Of a stretch of DNA of 11,896 nt, positions 1 through 6,483 are shown one piece after another. Positions within the stretch are counted from its first letter, which is position 1. Each line of letters begins with the position of its first letter. Source of the stretch: Clostridia bacterium (lineage in GTDB: Bacteria > Bacillota > Clostridia > HGM11514). Position numbers and translations under genes: made by a program. The notes under the pieces are model-generated. The model was not told the DNA's origin. It saw nothing but the letters and a program-made list of their open reading frames with translations, and made no database searches. The stretch spans positions 1 to 11,896 of the forward strand of contig CAAENE010000429.1 in assembly GCA_900757255.1 (NCBI GenBank), read 5' to 3'.

Positions 1-7
1 AAAGCTC

Positions 8-29
8 AGCTTCGACCTTTGGTCTCGCT
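8..29 (-). other. Conserved 22-nt hairpin inside the 115-bp repeat
   Basis: Bases 8-29 fold as an outer 3-bp stem, a 3x2 internal loop, an inner 4-bp stem and a 3-base loop. The identical hairpin recurs at 123-144. The third copy, 237-258, has the same 22-nt length and a nearly identical fold despite a different sequence: columns 1-22, 2-21, 3-20, 8-16, 9-15 and 10-14 pair in both versions, and four of these pairs have changed on both sides. Written on the minus strand, the loops are AAA and GAA and the internal loops are purine-rich, which slightly favours a minus-strand RNA. The strand is an inference. Confidence 0.55.
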
Positions 30-35
30 TTGCTA

Positions 36-115
36 AGAGTTCAGTGTTTACGATAACTACTCCGCCTAAGCTCGTACCTCGCCAAAGCGGAGTACGTCCC
101 TGTATCACGAACTCT
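36..115. repeat. Nested inverted repeat in repeat copy 1
   Basis: An outer pair, AGAGTTC at 36-42 with GAACTCT at 109-115, can extend to GTG/CAC past one bulged A. It encloses an inner perfect 8-bp pair, TACTCCGC at 58-65 with GCGGAGTA at 87-94. Copy 2 carries mismatches in both stems (AGAATTC/GTACTCT and TACTCCGC/GCGGACTA), so the fold is intact only in copy 1. It could be a structured RNA or a palindromic intergenic repeat. Confidence 0.6.
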
Positions 116-298
116 AAAGCTCAGCTTCGACCTTTGGTCTCGCTTTGCTAAGAATTCAGTGTTTACGATAACTACTCCGCCTAAGCTCCTACCTTGCTAA
201 AGCGGACTACGTCCCTGCATCACGTACTCTAACCTCACGCTGCGCGTTCCGCTTGCGTTTGCTAAGAGTTCAGTGTTTTGGAAGCTTGTTATAACGGT

Positions 299-331
299 AA
301 AGCGGTATCATCACATGATTGATACCGCTTT
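299..331 (-). terminator. Likely terminator of the minus-strand hexosaminidase operon (possibly bidirectional)
   Basis: A perfect 12-bp stem (AAAGCGGTATCA at 299-310 with TGATACCGCTTT at 320-331) encloses a 9-base loop. It lies 20 bp past the stop codon of the hexosaminidase gene. On the minus strand the stem is followed by only three T before ACC. On the plus strand it ends in four T. The U tract is therefore weak in both directions, but the stem strength and position support termination. Confidence 0.7.
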
Positions 332-351
332 TAAAACCTGTCAGCTAATGA

Positions 352-2238
352 TTACAGCCTGCTTGCAGAACATATCTGGCTGTATAATGAATTTCTATAC
401 TTTTTTTGTCCGTCATAGAACAGACGTTCCTGTTCCAGTTCTTCTATTCGGGGAATTTCTCCGCATAAATATTGCTTCAGCCGTACCTCTGCCGTACGTA
501 TCCTTGCCAGCACTCCGCCGTATCTGATATCGAATATCTCCCATCCCAATGCTTTGTGACGGTTCATAAAATACTCCCTGTGCTTGTCAATAAGAATTTT
601 TATTCGTTCTTTCAGTTCCGGCAGAACCTGTTCACAAAGCCGGTTGAGTTCCGATTTCTTCCTTTCATGATACGCTTTTGTAATTTGTTTTCCGATTTCT
701 CCCTTTATTTCAAGCGCATTGGCAAGCGCTTTATAAAAAGCGAACATATCTTTAAATGCTGGATACCGCCCTGCATATTTGTCCATTTTACCAGCTAATT
801 GACGAAAGTGCCCGGAAAAATCCATCTGTTCAAAATTTTTGTCAAACAGCCCGGCCAAAATATCCTGGTAGAGCAGCTGCCGGCTGGGTGAATATCCTTC
901 AAGATTATGATCATCATCGTTATAGCCCGGCAATTCTTCAAAATACCGGATTTCTGCAATATCGTCATAATCCGCTCCGGTACAAAAACGGAACCGTTCC
1001 TTTATCTGTTCCATGGAGGGATGTTCGGCATACCCATGCTCTGCATAAATCTGAAGGCCGGGCAGCGCTGCAAATATGCTGCTCTCCCGGTTATTGTCCC
1101 CCCAAATGGTCACAAAAACCTCCCGTACTTCTGCATTTTTACAAGCCAGAAGGGCGTCGCCGGAGGTTTTTTCTGTGGCTTCATGGTGCGAACCAAAGCA
1201 ATAGGTGTTACGGGAACACCCTGCAAAAACGAGATTTTTACAGACGCTCCTGTTTTTTTCAATCAGTTTTAGATAAGTATCGTACGAATGGTAATAGTCC
1301 CAATAAATATACTGCATATTTTTCGGAAGTTCAACTTCGTCCAGAGCATTTGCCTGTATCGGTTCTAAATCATAATAAAATTTATGCTCTCCTGTTTTGG
1401 TCAGCAGCGAGGTAATCACCATATCGTTCCACATCATGGGTTTCAATCCCAAACGGTCGGTTATTTCGCTGATTCGTTTGATATGTTCTAAAATAATCGT
1501 TTTTTGGCTGGTATATCCATTCTTGACCAAATATTTTCCGGTTCCAAGCCCCCATGCTTCATCCAGACCGATATGAATCCGTTTGGAACGCAGGGGTGCG
1601 GTTATGGTTTTGATTAATTTTTCCATTAATTGATATGTTCTCTCATCCCCCACCAGGAAGGTTCTGTCGTCGTCGCTGAACTCCCGGTAAACCGACCATC
1701 TCATGGGGTCGGGCAGATGGGACAGCGTTTGGATACAGGGGATAACCTCTATTCCAAGCTGGTAGGCATAGTCGTCAATCTCTTTTAGTTCCTCCTGGCT
1801 ATATTTCGGACGCATATACCCCCAAAAGGGTTCCCCTTCTACCTCATAGGTATCTTCCATATACAGCATAAATGTATTGAGTCCCATAGCCGCTATCATC
1901 CGGAGTAACTTTTTACAGGCTTCCGGCTTTAGGACGGACGACGCTTGACTGACGTCGATCATTGGACCGTTGGTATCAAAATAACAATTTTCTTCTTTTT
2001 GATATTGTTCATTTCCCACGTTCTGTAATACGAGAGAAAGGCTTCGGAAAATCTGTACCGGTTCTGAGACCGATATGGTTATATGAGTTCCGGAACGGTT
2101 TATTATGAGCTTCTTCTCTGCATTTTTTTCAAACGTCACAGACAGTCCGCCCTCTCCTGCCATAAACCCATACTCTCTGCCAAATTCATTTAACCCTGCC
2201 AAAATGTGGGGTTCTGCTCCCTGGAATTTGATTTTCAT
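352..2238 (-). CDS. GH20-family beta-N-acetylhexosaminidase, cytoplasmic
   Basis: Predicted to release terminal N-acetylhexosamine from short beta-linked oligosaccharides such as chitobiose inside the cell. The 628-residue protein has a small alpha/beta N-terminal domain (about 1-85), then a TIM-barrel beginning around NGPMIDVS (90-97). The motif IGLDEAWG (223-230) supplies the adjacent Asp226-Glu227 pair typical of GH20, whose members use substrate-assisted catalysis through the 2-acetamido group. A long helical C-terminal region follows from about 430. There is no signal peptide or membrane segment, so substrate must be imported. Length and layout resemble the streptococcal GcnA type (from memory). 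It is the last gene of the operon, 11 bp after nagA, with AGGAGG 6 bases before the ATG. Family call is firm; linkage and GlcNAc versus GalNAc preference are not visible. Confidence 0.88.
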   Translation of the reverse strand: MKIKFQGAEPHILAGLNEFGREYGFMAGEGGLSVTFEKNAEKKLIINRSGTHITISVSEPVQIFRSLSLVLQNVGNEQYQKEENCYFDTNGPMIDVSQASSVLKPEACKKLLRMIAAMGLNTFMLYMEDTYEVEGEPFWGYMRPKYSQEELKEIDDYAYQLGIEVIPCIQTLSHLPDPMRWSVYREFSDDDRTFLVGDERTYQLMEKLIKTITAPLRSKRIHIGLDEAWGLGTGKYLVKNGYTSQKTIILEHIKRISEITDRLGLKPMMWNDMVITSLLTKTGEHKFYYDLEPIQANALDEVELPKNMQYIYWDYYHSYDTYLKLIEKNRSVCKNLVFAGCSRNTYCFGSHHEATEKTSGDALLACKNAEVREVFVTIWGDNNRESSIFAALPGLQIYAEHGYAEHPSMEQIKERFRFCTGADYDDIAEIRYFEELPGYNDDDHNLEGYSPSRQLLYQDILAGLFDKNFEQMDFSGHFRQLAGKMDKYAGRYPAFKDMFAFYKALANALEIKGEIGKQITKAYHERKKSELNRLCEQVLPELKERIKILIDKHREYFMNRHKALGWEIFDIRYGGVLARIRTAEVRLKQYLCGEIPRIEELEQERLFYDGQKKYRNSLYSQICSASRL

Positions 2239-2249
2239 CTCCGTCCTCC

Positions 2250-3413
2250 TTATTCAACTCGGTTACCGCGGGCAAATACCGTTTTTATTTTCATTTCCTG
2301 ATCCATAATTATAATATCCGCATCTTTTCCTTGTTCCAGACTGCCTTTTCTGCTTTCTGCCCCCGCTACTTTTGCCGGCGTCAGGCTCATCATCCTTGAG
2401 ACTTGCTCAATTGGAATACCATTGTTGATAACAGCGTTTTGAAACATTTTATCCGCAGTGGCGATACTGCCTGCAAAAGAACTCCTGTCCGGCAGTTTTG
2501 CCACACCGCCCTCTATGATAACCCGGTTGTCGGGGTGTTTTGCACCAAGATAGCTTTCTCTCGCCCCCGTGCCGGCTGCCCGCATGGCGTCAGTTACCAG
2601 GATAGTTTTGTCCGCTCCTTTGAGCTTTACTGTCATCTGCATCAGCTCGCGCGGGATATGTTTGCCGTCTCCGATGAGTTCCACTGTCATGCCGTCGAGC
2701 AAAAAGGCTGCCTGAATCATACCCGCGTGTACTTTCTGCCCAATTTTGCGGACGCCTGTCGCCGAACAATACAAATGGGTTATGTGGGTAAAACCCATAT
2801 CATATGCTTGTATCATCTGTTCACAGGTGGCGTTGCTGTGTCCGGCGGCCAGCTTTATGCCATGAGCGGTTAATTTTTTCGCAGCGGCTTCCATTCCGGG
2901 AAGTTCCGGCGCCGCTGTACATCTGTTAATAATGTCCCCGCCCTCGTCCAGCAATTTATCGATCAGCCTGCTGTCCGGATAACGGATACAGTTTTCATTC
3001 TGCGCACCCTTCATTTCCCGGGAAATAAAGGGCCCCTCCAGATGCAGTCCCAAAAACTCCGCTGTCCGGCTTTTTCCAGCCGCCTGCCGGTATATATGAA
3101 ACAGATGAAATAACTCTGTCTCATTGCAGGACACGGTAGTCGGAACTATCGCTGTCGTTCCGTGCTTTGCGTGGATATCCGCAATCTCTGAAAAATGTTC
3201 CGCATCCATAAAATCATACCCTGCGCCGCCATGCAGATGGATATCAACAAAACCCGGAAGGATATACCCTCCTCCGGCGTCGATGATTTCTGTGTTCTGC
3301 GGCGCTTTCGTCTCCGGAAGAATATCTTGGATTTTGTCTCTCCCGATAACGAGTACCATATTACGCAATGTTTCCTGAGGCGTTATGATTGTCCCGTTTT
3401 TGATAATTAGCAT
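2250..3413 (-). CDS. nagA: N-acetylglucosamine-6-phosphate deacetylase
   Basis: Hydrolyses GlcNAc-6-P to GlcN-6-P and acetate in the cytoplasm, the committed step of GlcNAc use. The 387-residue amidohydrolase shows HxH in DIHLHGGAG (His59, His61), metal ligand Glu126 in HLEGPF, His192 in GHSNAT, His213 in THLY, and the catalytic Asp275 in LVTDAM. Length is normal for the family. The usual HLFNAM stretch reads HLYCSATGV here, a mild deviation in a substrate-contact loop. The ATG at 3411-3413 is chosen because GAGGAGG lies 5 bases upstream and the protein then begins MLIIKNG, as NagA proteins do; an in-frame ATG at 3480-3482 would run inside the preceding gene. It starts 10 bp after the NagB-like gene. 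Its product GlcN-6-P would be the natural input for a NagB, making the altered active site of its neighbour notable. Confidence 0.94.
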   Translation of the reverse strand: MLIIKNGTIITPQETLRNMVLVIGRDKIQDILPETKAPQNTEIIDAGGGYILPGFVDIHLHGGAGYDFMDAEHFSEIADIHAKHGTTAIVPTTVSCNETELFHLFHIYRQAAGKSRTAEFLGLHLEGPFISREMKGAQNENCIRYPDSRLIDKLLDEGGDIINRCTAAPELPGMEAAAKKLTAHGIKLAAGHSNATCEQMIQAYDMGFTHITHLYCSATGVRKIGQKVHAGMIQAAFLLDGMTVELIGDGKHIPRELMQMTVKLKGADKTILVTDAMRAAGTGARESYLGAKHPDNRVIIEGGVAKLPDRSSFAGSIATADKMFQNAVINNGIPIEQVSRMMSLTPAKVAGAESRKGSLEQGKDADIIIMDQEMKIKTVFARGNRVE

Positions 3414-3423
3414 GGACGCCTCC

Positions 3424-4272
3424 TCATTTATTATAGATTCTGATTTGAGGGATTGGCGGCTGCAAAGCCGCTTCCGCCGCATACAGCTTTGCGTCCGGAT
3501 GATTTTGAAACAGGGAGCATGGCACCGACGCCGTTGCCGGACCGTGAAGTATTTTACGCAGCGCGCCTGCGTTCCAGTCGCGCGGCATGCACATCCGAAT
3601 CTTTTTTGCCATATACATTTCCTTCATGCCTACGGTAATACAGTATTCGGGTATACCGCCGAGATCTCCCCCGCAGTTCATAAACGAGTTGATTGTCCTG
3701 GTTTCTCTTGAGATTTTCAGTACCCTGGTTGACCGGTTCAAAAATTCCTCATTTGTTACGTTTTCGCCAGGCTCCGGCGGCTCGTTAAACGCGAAATGCC
3801 CGTTAATGCCAACACCGCCCCAGGCAATGTCCAATTTGCCATATTGTTCAATCAGTTCCAGCACTCTTCCCTCTTTACCCGGTTCCGGAAAGATACGGTT
3901 TTCCGGCGGGACATTTAATTCGCCGTCTATTCTGCTGTAAAATATCCTGTCCATGCCGCCCCGGAAAGAAAGCGGGTCGCTTTCCCTTAAATATTCTGTT
4001 TCGTTCTTTAAATATTCGTCCATATTGATAAAACAGCAGCGCTTTAATGATACGCGATATTTTTTTATCAGGTATACCAGACGGCTGTAAGGTCCCAGAG
4101 GACCATACGGGACTACAGCCAGCGTCGGTTCCCCCTTTTTATTGTTTTCCTGTATGATTTCCAAAAATTCAATTGCCATTTTCCAATAGAGATCTGTTTC
4201 TGTTTCGCACACTTCTAATTGAATTTTGCTGTCCTCTCCCAATTTTTGTACCGGAATTTGATTCACGTCCAT
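3424..4272 (-). CDS. Divergent NagB-like sugar-phosphate deaminase/isomerase (Asp141 position is Asn)
   Basis: First gene of the minus operon, 282 residues, in the NagB/RpiA-like isomerase superfamily. NMDEY (83-87) matches the E. coli NagB Asp72 region, and GGVGINGHFAFNEP (152-165) matches the loop that in E. coli carries Asp141, His143 and Glu148. Here His159 and Glu164 remain but the Asp is Asn157. The phosphate loop, LPTGGTP in E. coli, reads VPYGPLGPY (54-62). The arginine aligned with E. coli Arg172 is Phe (NSF), and the GSQK segment reads RDWN (all compared with E. coli NagB from memory). Position beside nagA suggests it converts GlcN-6-P to fructose-6-P and ammonia, but these changes make reduced activity, another substrate or another reaction plausible. 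AGGGAGG lies 7 bases before the ATG. Confidence 0.8.
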   Translation of the reverse strand: MDVNQIPVQKLGEDSKIQLEVCETETDLYWKMAIEFLEIIQENNKKGEPTLAVVPYGPLGPYSRLVYLIKKYRVSLKRCCFINMDEYLKNETEYLRESDPLSFRGGMDRIFYSRIDGELNVPPENRIFPEPGKEGRVLELIEQYGKLDIAWGGVGINGHFAFNEPPEPGENVTNEEFLNRSTRVLKISRETRTINSFMNCGGDLGGIPEYCITVGMKEMYMAKKIRMCMPRDWNAGALRKILHGPATASVPCSLFQNHPDAKLYAAEAALQPPIPQIRIYNK

Positions 4273-4324
4273 ATTATTTCCTCCCTGACTATTCTACCTA
4301 AAAATTATTTTTACAATTTCCGTT

Positions 4325-4333
4325 ATTATAGCA
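4325..4333 (-). promoter_or_regulatory. Extended -10 promoter of the minus operon
   Basis: On the minus strand this reads TGCTATAAT, a perfect -10 with the TGn extension. No good -35 is found at 16-18 bases (TATCTT at 17). That pattern fits a promoter assisted by an activator. The start site would be near 4318, about 45 bases before the NagB-like ATG. Confidence 0.6.
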
Positions 4334-4350
4334 TGCTTTTTTGCTCAAAG

Positions 4351-4430
4351 ATATGGATTGAAAATCAAAAACAGCACAAAACATAAATAATATACCGTTA
4401 TAAAACCAAAAACTTTATTTTATATGGATT
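4351..4430. promoter_or_regulatory. Candidate AraC operator: direct repeats of ATATGGATT
   Basis: ATATGGATT occurs at 4351-4359 and again at 4422-4430, 71 bp apart, both inside the divergent intergenic region. The first copy sits just upstream of the minus-operon -10 element, where an AraC activator would bind; the second is about 40 bp upstream of the regulator's own promoter. AraC proteins commonly use paired direct repeats. The DNA is AT-rich, so chance is possible. Confidence 0.3.
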
Positions 4431-4470
4431 TATCAACTTTTTATATCCGAAATAATATTTCTTTTTTCTA

Positions 4471-4499
4471 TGGACTTTTTTTATGGCATGTGTTATCCT
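4471..4499 (+). promoter_or_regulatory. Promoter of the first AraC-family regulator
   Basis: A -35-like TGGACT (4471-4476) is separated by 17 bases from the -10 TATCCT (4494-4499), which is preceded by TGT, an extended -10. Transcription would begin near 4506, giving a leader of about 26 bases to the ATG at 4532. This supports the later start codon for the regulator. Confidence 0.5.
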
Positions 4500-4531
4500 G
4501 TGAGCAGAAATGCCCGAAAGGAAGAGATTTT

Positions 4532-5425
4532 ATGATTTGTTATCACATTCAGCTTTTTTCCCTGCCTCAAATGGTTTTGGCACATCATTTCACCTTTCAG
4601 AACTATAGCAAGTCCTTTCCAGTCCTTCCTGACCTGGAAATCACATATATTAAACAAAGCGATATTATCATCGAGACCGGCGGGGCAATTGAGCGCGTCC
4701 ACGCCGGTGAAATCTTAATTTTGCCTCATAAAAAGCAAGCTGTTTTGAAAACAGACGGAACAATTACGCATTCTCATTCCACCGTCCGGATAAAATGCGA
4801 CTATGCCATTGAAAGGGTATTTTCTAACACCGAATCTGCTGACGAGCATTCGCTTGTCCTTCCGGTCAGGATTCCCGCAGGGCCGCTTGCCGATAAAATT
4901 GCAGATTCATTGACTCAGATCATCTCGCTCTACAACAGTAAACAGCCTTGCTGCGAACTGGATTGCTGCGGTATGTTTATCAGCCTGCTGGCAGAAATAT
5001 CCTCCCATTTCCAACAAAATTTTAATGCTTTGCAATTCGAGGACCCTCATCCGTACCAGGAAATGATGAGCAGGAAAATCAAGATGTTCATTGCAAAACA
5101 TATCGGGCAGCCCCTTTCTCTCAATGAGCTTTCAGACGCCTTTGGAAAGACTCCGAACTACCTTAACAGCTGTTTTAAAAACGTGAATAATATTACTTTA
5201 AAACAATATATTAACCGGGAAAAGATAAATAAAGTGATCCAGATGACCTGCATTGAAAAAATGAGCTTAAAGGAAGCCGGGGAAACTGTCGGTATTTTTG
5301 ATCCAAACTATCTGTCCCGGTTGTTTAAAAAACAAACCGGATTGTCCTACCGTCAATATATCAGCAATTATTGGAAAAATACCCGCTCCCTTGTCGATAA
5401 GAATATGCTTTCCCATACCCCCTAA
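4532..5425 (+). CDS. AraC-family transcriptional regulator, divergent from the hexosaminidase operon
   Basis: A 297-residue DNA-binding regulator. The N-terminal part (about 1-110) is a poorly conserved cupin-like sensor region. The C-terminal part (about 185-285) has the two AraC helix-turn-helix units, seen in LSLNELSDAFGKTPNYL and MSLKEAGETVGIFDPNYLSR, followed by LFKKQTGLSYRQYI. The ATG at 4532 follows AAAGGAAGAG and the promoter at 4471-4499. An upstream in-frame ATG at 4424 would lie before that promoter and add 36 residues with no match to the family. It is transcribed away from the NagB-like/nagA/hexosaminidase operon and probably controls it, sensing an amino sugar or its phosphate; the ligand is not visible. 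It ends with a 3-bp tail-to-tail overlap with the second regulator. Activator role is inferred from the weak -35 of the target. Confidence 0.87.
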   Translation: MICYHIQLFSLPQMVLAHHFTFQNYSKSFPVLPDLEITYIKQSDIIIETGGAIERVHAGEILILPHKKQAVLKTDGTITHSHSTVRIKCDYAIERVFSNTESADEHSLVLPVRIPAGPLADKIADSLTQIISLYNSKQPCCELDCCGMFISLLAEISSHFQQNFNALQFEDPHPYQEMMSRKIKMFIAKHIGQPLSLNELSDAFGKTPNYLNSCFKNVNNITLKQYINREKINKVIQMTCIEKMSLKEAGETVGIFDPNYLSRLFKKQTGLSYRQYISNYWKNTRSLVDKNMLSHTP

Positions 5426-6315
5426 TTCCTATACTCAAATTCGAGCTTTGCCGACCTTGCATATTCGGTCGGTGACATTTTTGCAATCTGCTTAAACTGT
5501 CTGGAAAAATGGTGAATATTCTCATAGCCCAGCAACTCTGATATCTGGGTCATGTTATAATTATTCTCCCTGATCAGGACCTTGGCGTGATGAATTTTCA
5601 GTTCTCTGAAATATTGCATCACGCTTTTTTCTGTTTTGGCCTTAAATGCTGTCCTGAGTCCAGTCGGGCTAATTTTTGCATAGCTGCACACATCAGAAAA
5701 GCGCAGCGGCAGGCCGACATTGTCTTTGAGATACTCTATCACGTTTTCCGCAATGTCATTTTCCATCCGTTCCTTTAACACCGTCATATTCTTATCTTTA
5801 CGGATAGCATTGTTCCGGTAAATGGATATCAAGAGCTGTTCCATAGAAATTTTAATCAGCTGTTCCGCTCCGAGCTGATGCGTTTCCGTTGAACGTACCA
5901 GGCATTTTGATAAGACATCGTCAAAGGGAGTACAGAATACGCCGGACGCCTCCTTGATAATCGTTGCCAAAAGATGCCTCTCCGCTGTGCTGATATCCAC
6001 AATCTTGTCCTGAAAAAAACGCATGGCAGGAGATTTACATTCAAATGTTACAATGATTATATTGGGCGCAATGGAACCATTTGCTCTCAAATTATGAAAT
6101 TCGCCCGGCTTATGGAACGCCATTTTACCCTGGCCCACCCTGTGCCAAGTATCGTCCGCCAGCACCGCGGCTTCCCCCCGATCCACATACACCAATTCCC
6201 AAAAATCATGCTTTTCTCCCACATAACAAAAGTCTTTATTGAATTCAAAATAATGTATGGTAATGATTTTTTTCACAATAAAGTTTTCCTGTAACACTGT
6301 TTTGACAAATTCCAT
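5422..6315 (-). CDS. AraC-family transcriptional regulator, divergent from the PIG-L/PfkB operon
   Basis: A 297-residue regulator. An N-terminal cupin domain is clear: HDFWELVYVDRGEA (about 37-50) and FHKPGEFHNLRAN (about 67-79) are the usual AraC sensor-cupin strands. The C-terminus (about 195-290) has two helix-turn-helix units, seen in LRFSDVCSYAKISPTGLR and MTQISELLGYENIHHFSR, ending with FKQIAKMSPTEYAR. The ATG at 6313-6315 follows AGGAGG with a 9-base gap. It is divergent from the deacetylase/kinase/dehydrogenase operon across a 168-bp gap and most likely controls it. Although it equals the first regulator in length, the two sequences differ widely, so this is not a recent duplication. 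The inducer is unknown; candidates are the substrate or phosphorylated product of the plus operon. Confidence 0.92.
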   Translation of the reverse strand: MEFVKTVLQENFIVKKIITIHYFEFNKDFCYVGEKHDFWELVYVDRGEAAVLADDTWHRVGQGKMAFHKPGEFHNLRANGSIAPNIIIVTFECKSPAMRFFQDKIVDISTAERHLLATIIKEASGVFCTPFDDVLSKCLVRSTETHQLGAEQLIKISMEQLLISIYRNNAIRKDKNMTVLKERMENDIAENVIEYLKDNVGLPLRFSDVCSYAKISPTGLRTAFKAKTEKSVMQYFRELKIHHAKVLIRENNYNMTQISELLGYENIHHFSRQFKQIAKMSPTEYARSAKLEFEYRN

Positions 6316-6340
6316 TCGGTATCGCCTCCTGTTTCATTGT

Positions 6341-6349
6341 ACTATACCA
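6341..6349 (-). promoter_or_regulatory. Extended -10 promoter of the second AraC regulator
   Basis: On the minus strand this reads TGGTATAGT, a good -10 with TGn extension. No convincing -35 exists at 16-18 bases. The start site would be near 6334, giving a short leader that still includes the AGGAGG at 6325-6330. Confidence 0.45.
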
Positions 6350-6374
6350 TCTTTTTAAATACAACCCGTTTTTG

Positions 6375-6388
6375 TTGAAATATATCAA
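6375..6388. promoter_or_regulatory. Candidate operator palindrome TTGAAATATATCAA
   Basis: This 14-bp sequence is palindromic except for one mismatched pair (TTGA, AATATA, TCAA). It lies centrally between the two divergent promoters, about 43 bp upstream of the deacetylase operon -10, where a regulator could act on both genes. A chance palindrome in AT-rich DNA is possible. Confidence 0.3.
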
Positions 6389-6398
6389 TTTTATGATG

Positions 6399-6429
6399 TT
6401 TCAGATAAATACTTAGAACACTGCTGAAA
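6399..6429. promoter_or_regulatory. Candidate operator half-sites TTTCAG/CTGAAA
   Basis: TTTCAG (6399-6404) and CTGAAA (6424-6429) are exact inverted copies separated by 19 bases, a spacing of about two and a half helical turns between centres. They cover the region where the -35 of the deacetylase operon should be, directly before its -10 element. This is where the divergent AraC protein could touch RNA polymerase. Confidence 0.28.
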
Positions 6430-6430
6430 G

Positions 6431-6436
6431 TATAAT
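6431..6436 (+). promoter_or_regulatory. -10 element of the PIG-L/PfkB operon promoter
   Basis: A perfect TATAAT lies 47 bases before the ATG at 6484. There is no recognisable -35 at 16-18 bases (AATACT at 17). This is consistent with dependence on an activator, most simply the divergent AraC protein. Confidence 0.5.
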
Positions 6437-6483
6437 CAAGATAGAAAATAACGGCTTAATAGCCGGGCTGCTGGAGGGGTTTG

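Larger units (their letters stand above)
1..278. repeat. Tandem array of a 115-bp non-coding repeat (2.4 copies)
   Basis: Copy 1 is 1-115 and copy 2 is 116-230; by eye they differ at 7 of 115 positions with no gaps. A partial, diverged third copy covers 231-278: its last 20 bases (259-278) match 30-49 exactly, while its first 30 are largely rewritten. Each unit holds two fold-back segments: a short hairpin near the left end (8-29, 123-144, 237-258) and a longer nested inverted repeat (36-115 in copy 1). No credible reading frame crosses the array. It lies beyond the 3' end of the hexosaminidase operon and may continue outside the window. I do not recognise the family. It is not CRISPR-like, because there are no unique spacers. 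Confidence 0.9.

Noticed and set aside
1..278. CRISPR array or insertion-sequence end
   Set aside because: The repeat is 115 bp in direct tandem without unique spacers, there are no cas genes, and no transposase or terminal target duplication is seen.
756..1415. 219-codon open frame on the plus strand inside the hexosaminidase gene
   Set aside because: It is antisense to a strongly supported GH20 gene, has no recognisable motif and no good ribosome binding site, so it is a frame shadow.
3411..3482. Upstream ATG for nagA giving 23 extra residues
   Set aside because: It would lie inside the NagB-like gene, lacks a good ribosome binding site, and the later ATG has GAGGAGG at ideal spacing and a typical NagA N-terminus.
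4424..4531. Upstream ATG for the first AraC regulator giving 36 extra residues
   Set aside because: It precedes the likely promoter at 4471-4499 and the extra residues do not look like the start of an AraC protein.
6425..6438. Possible CcpA cre site (TGAAAGTATAATCA)
   Set aside because: The ends resemble a cre box but the central CG is absent and it coincides with the -10 element; it fits promoter sequence better.
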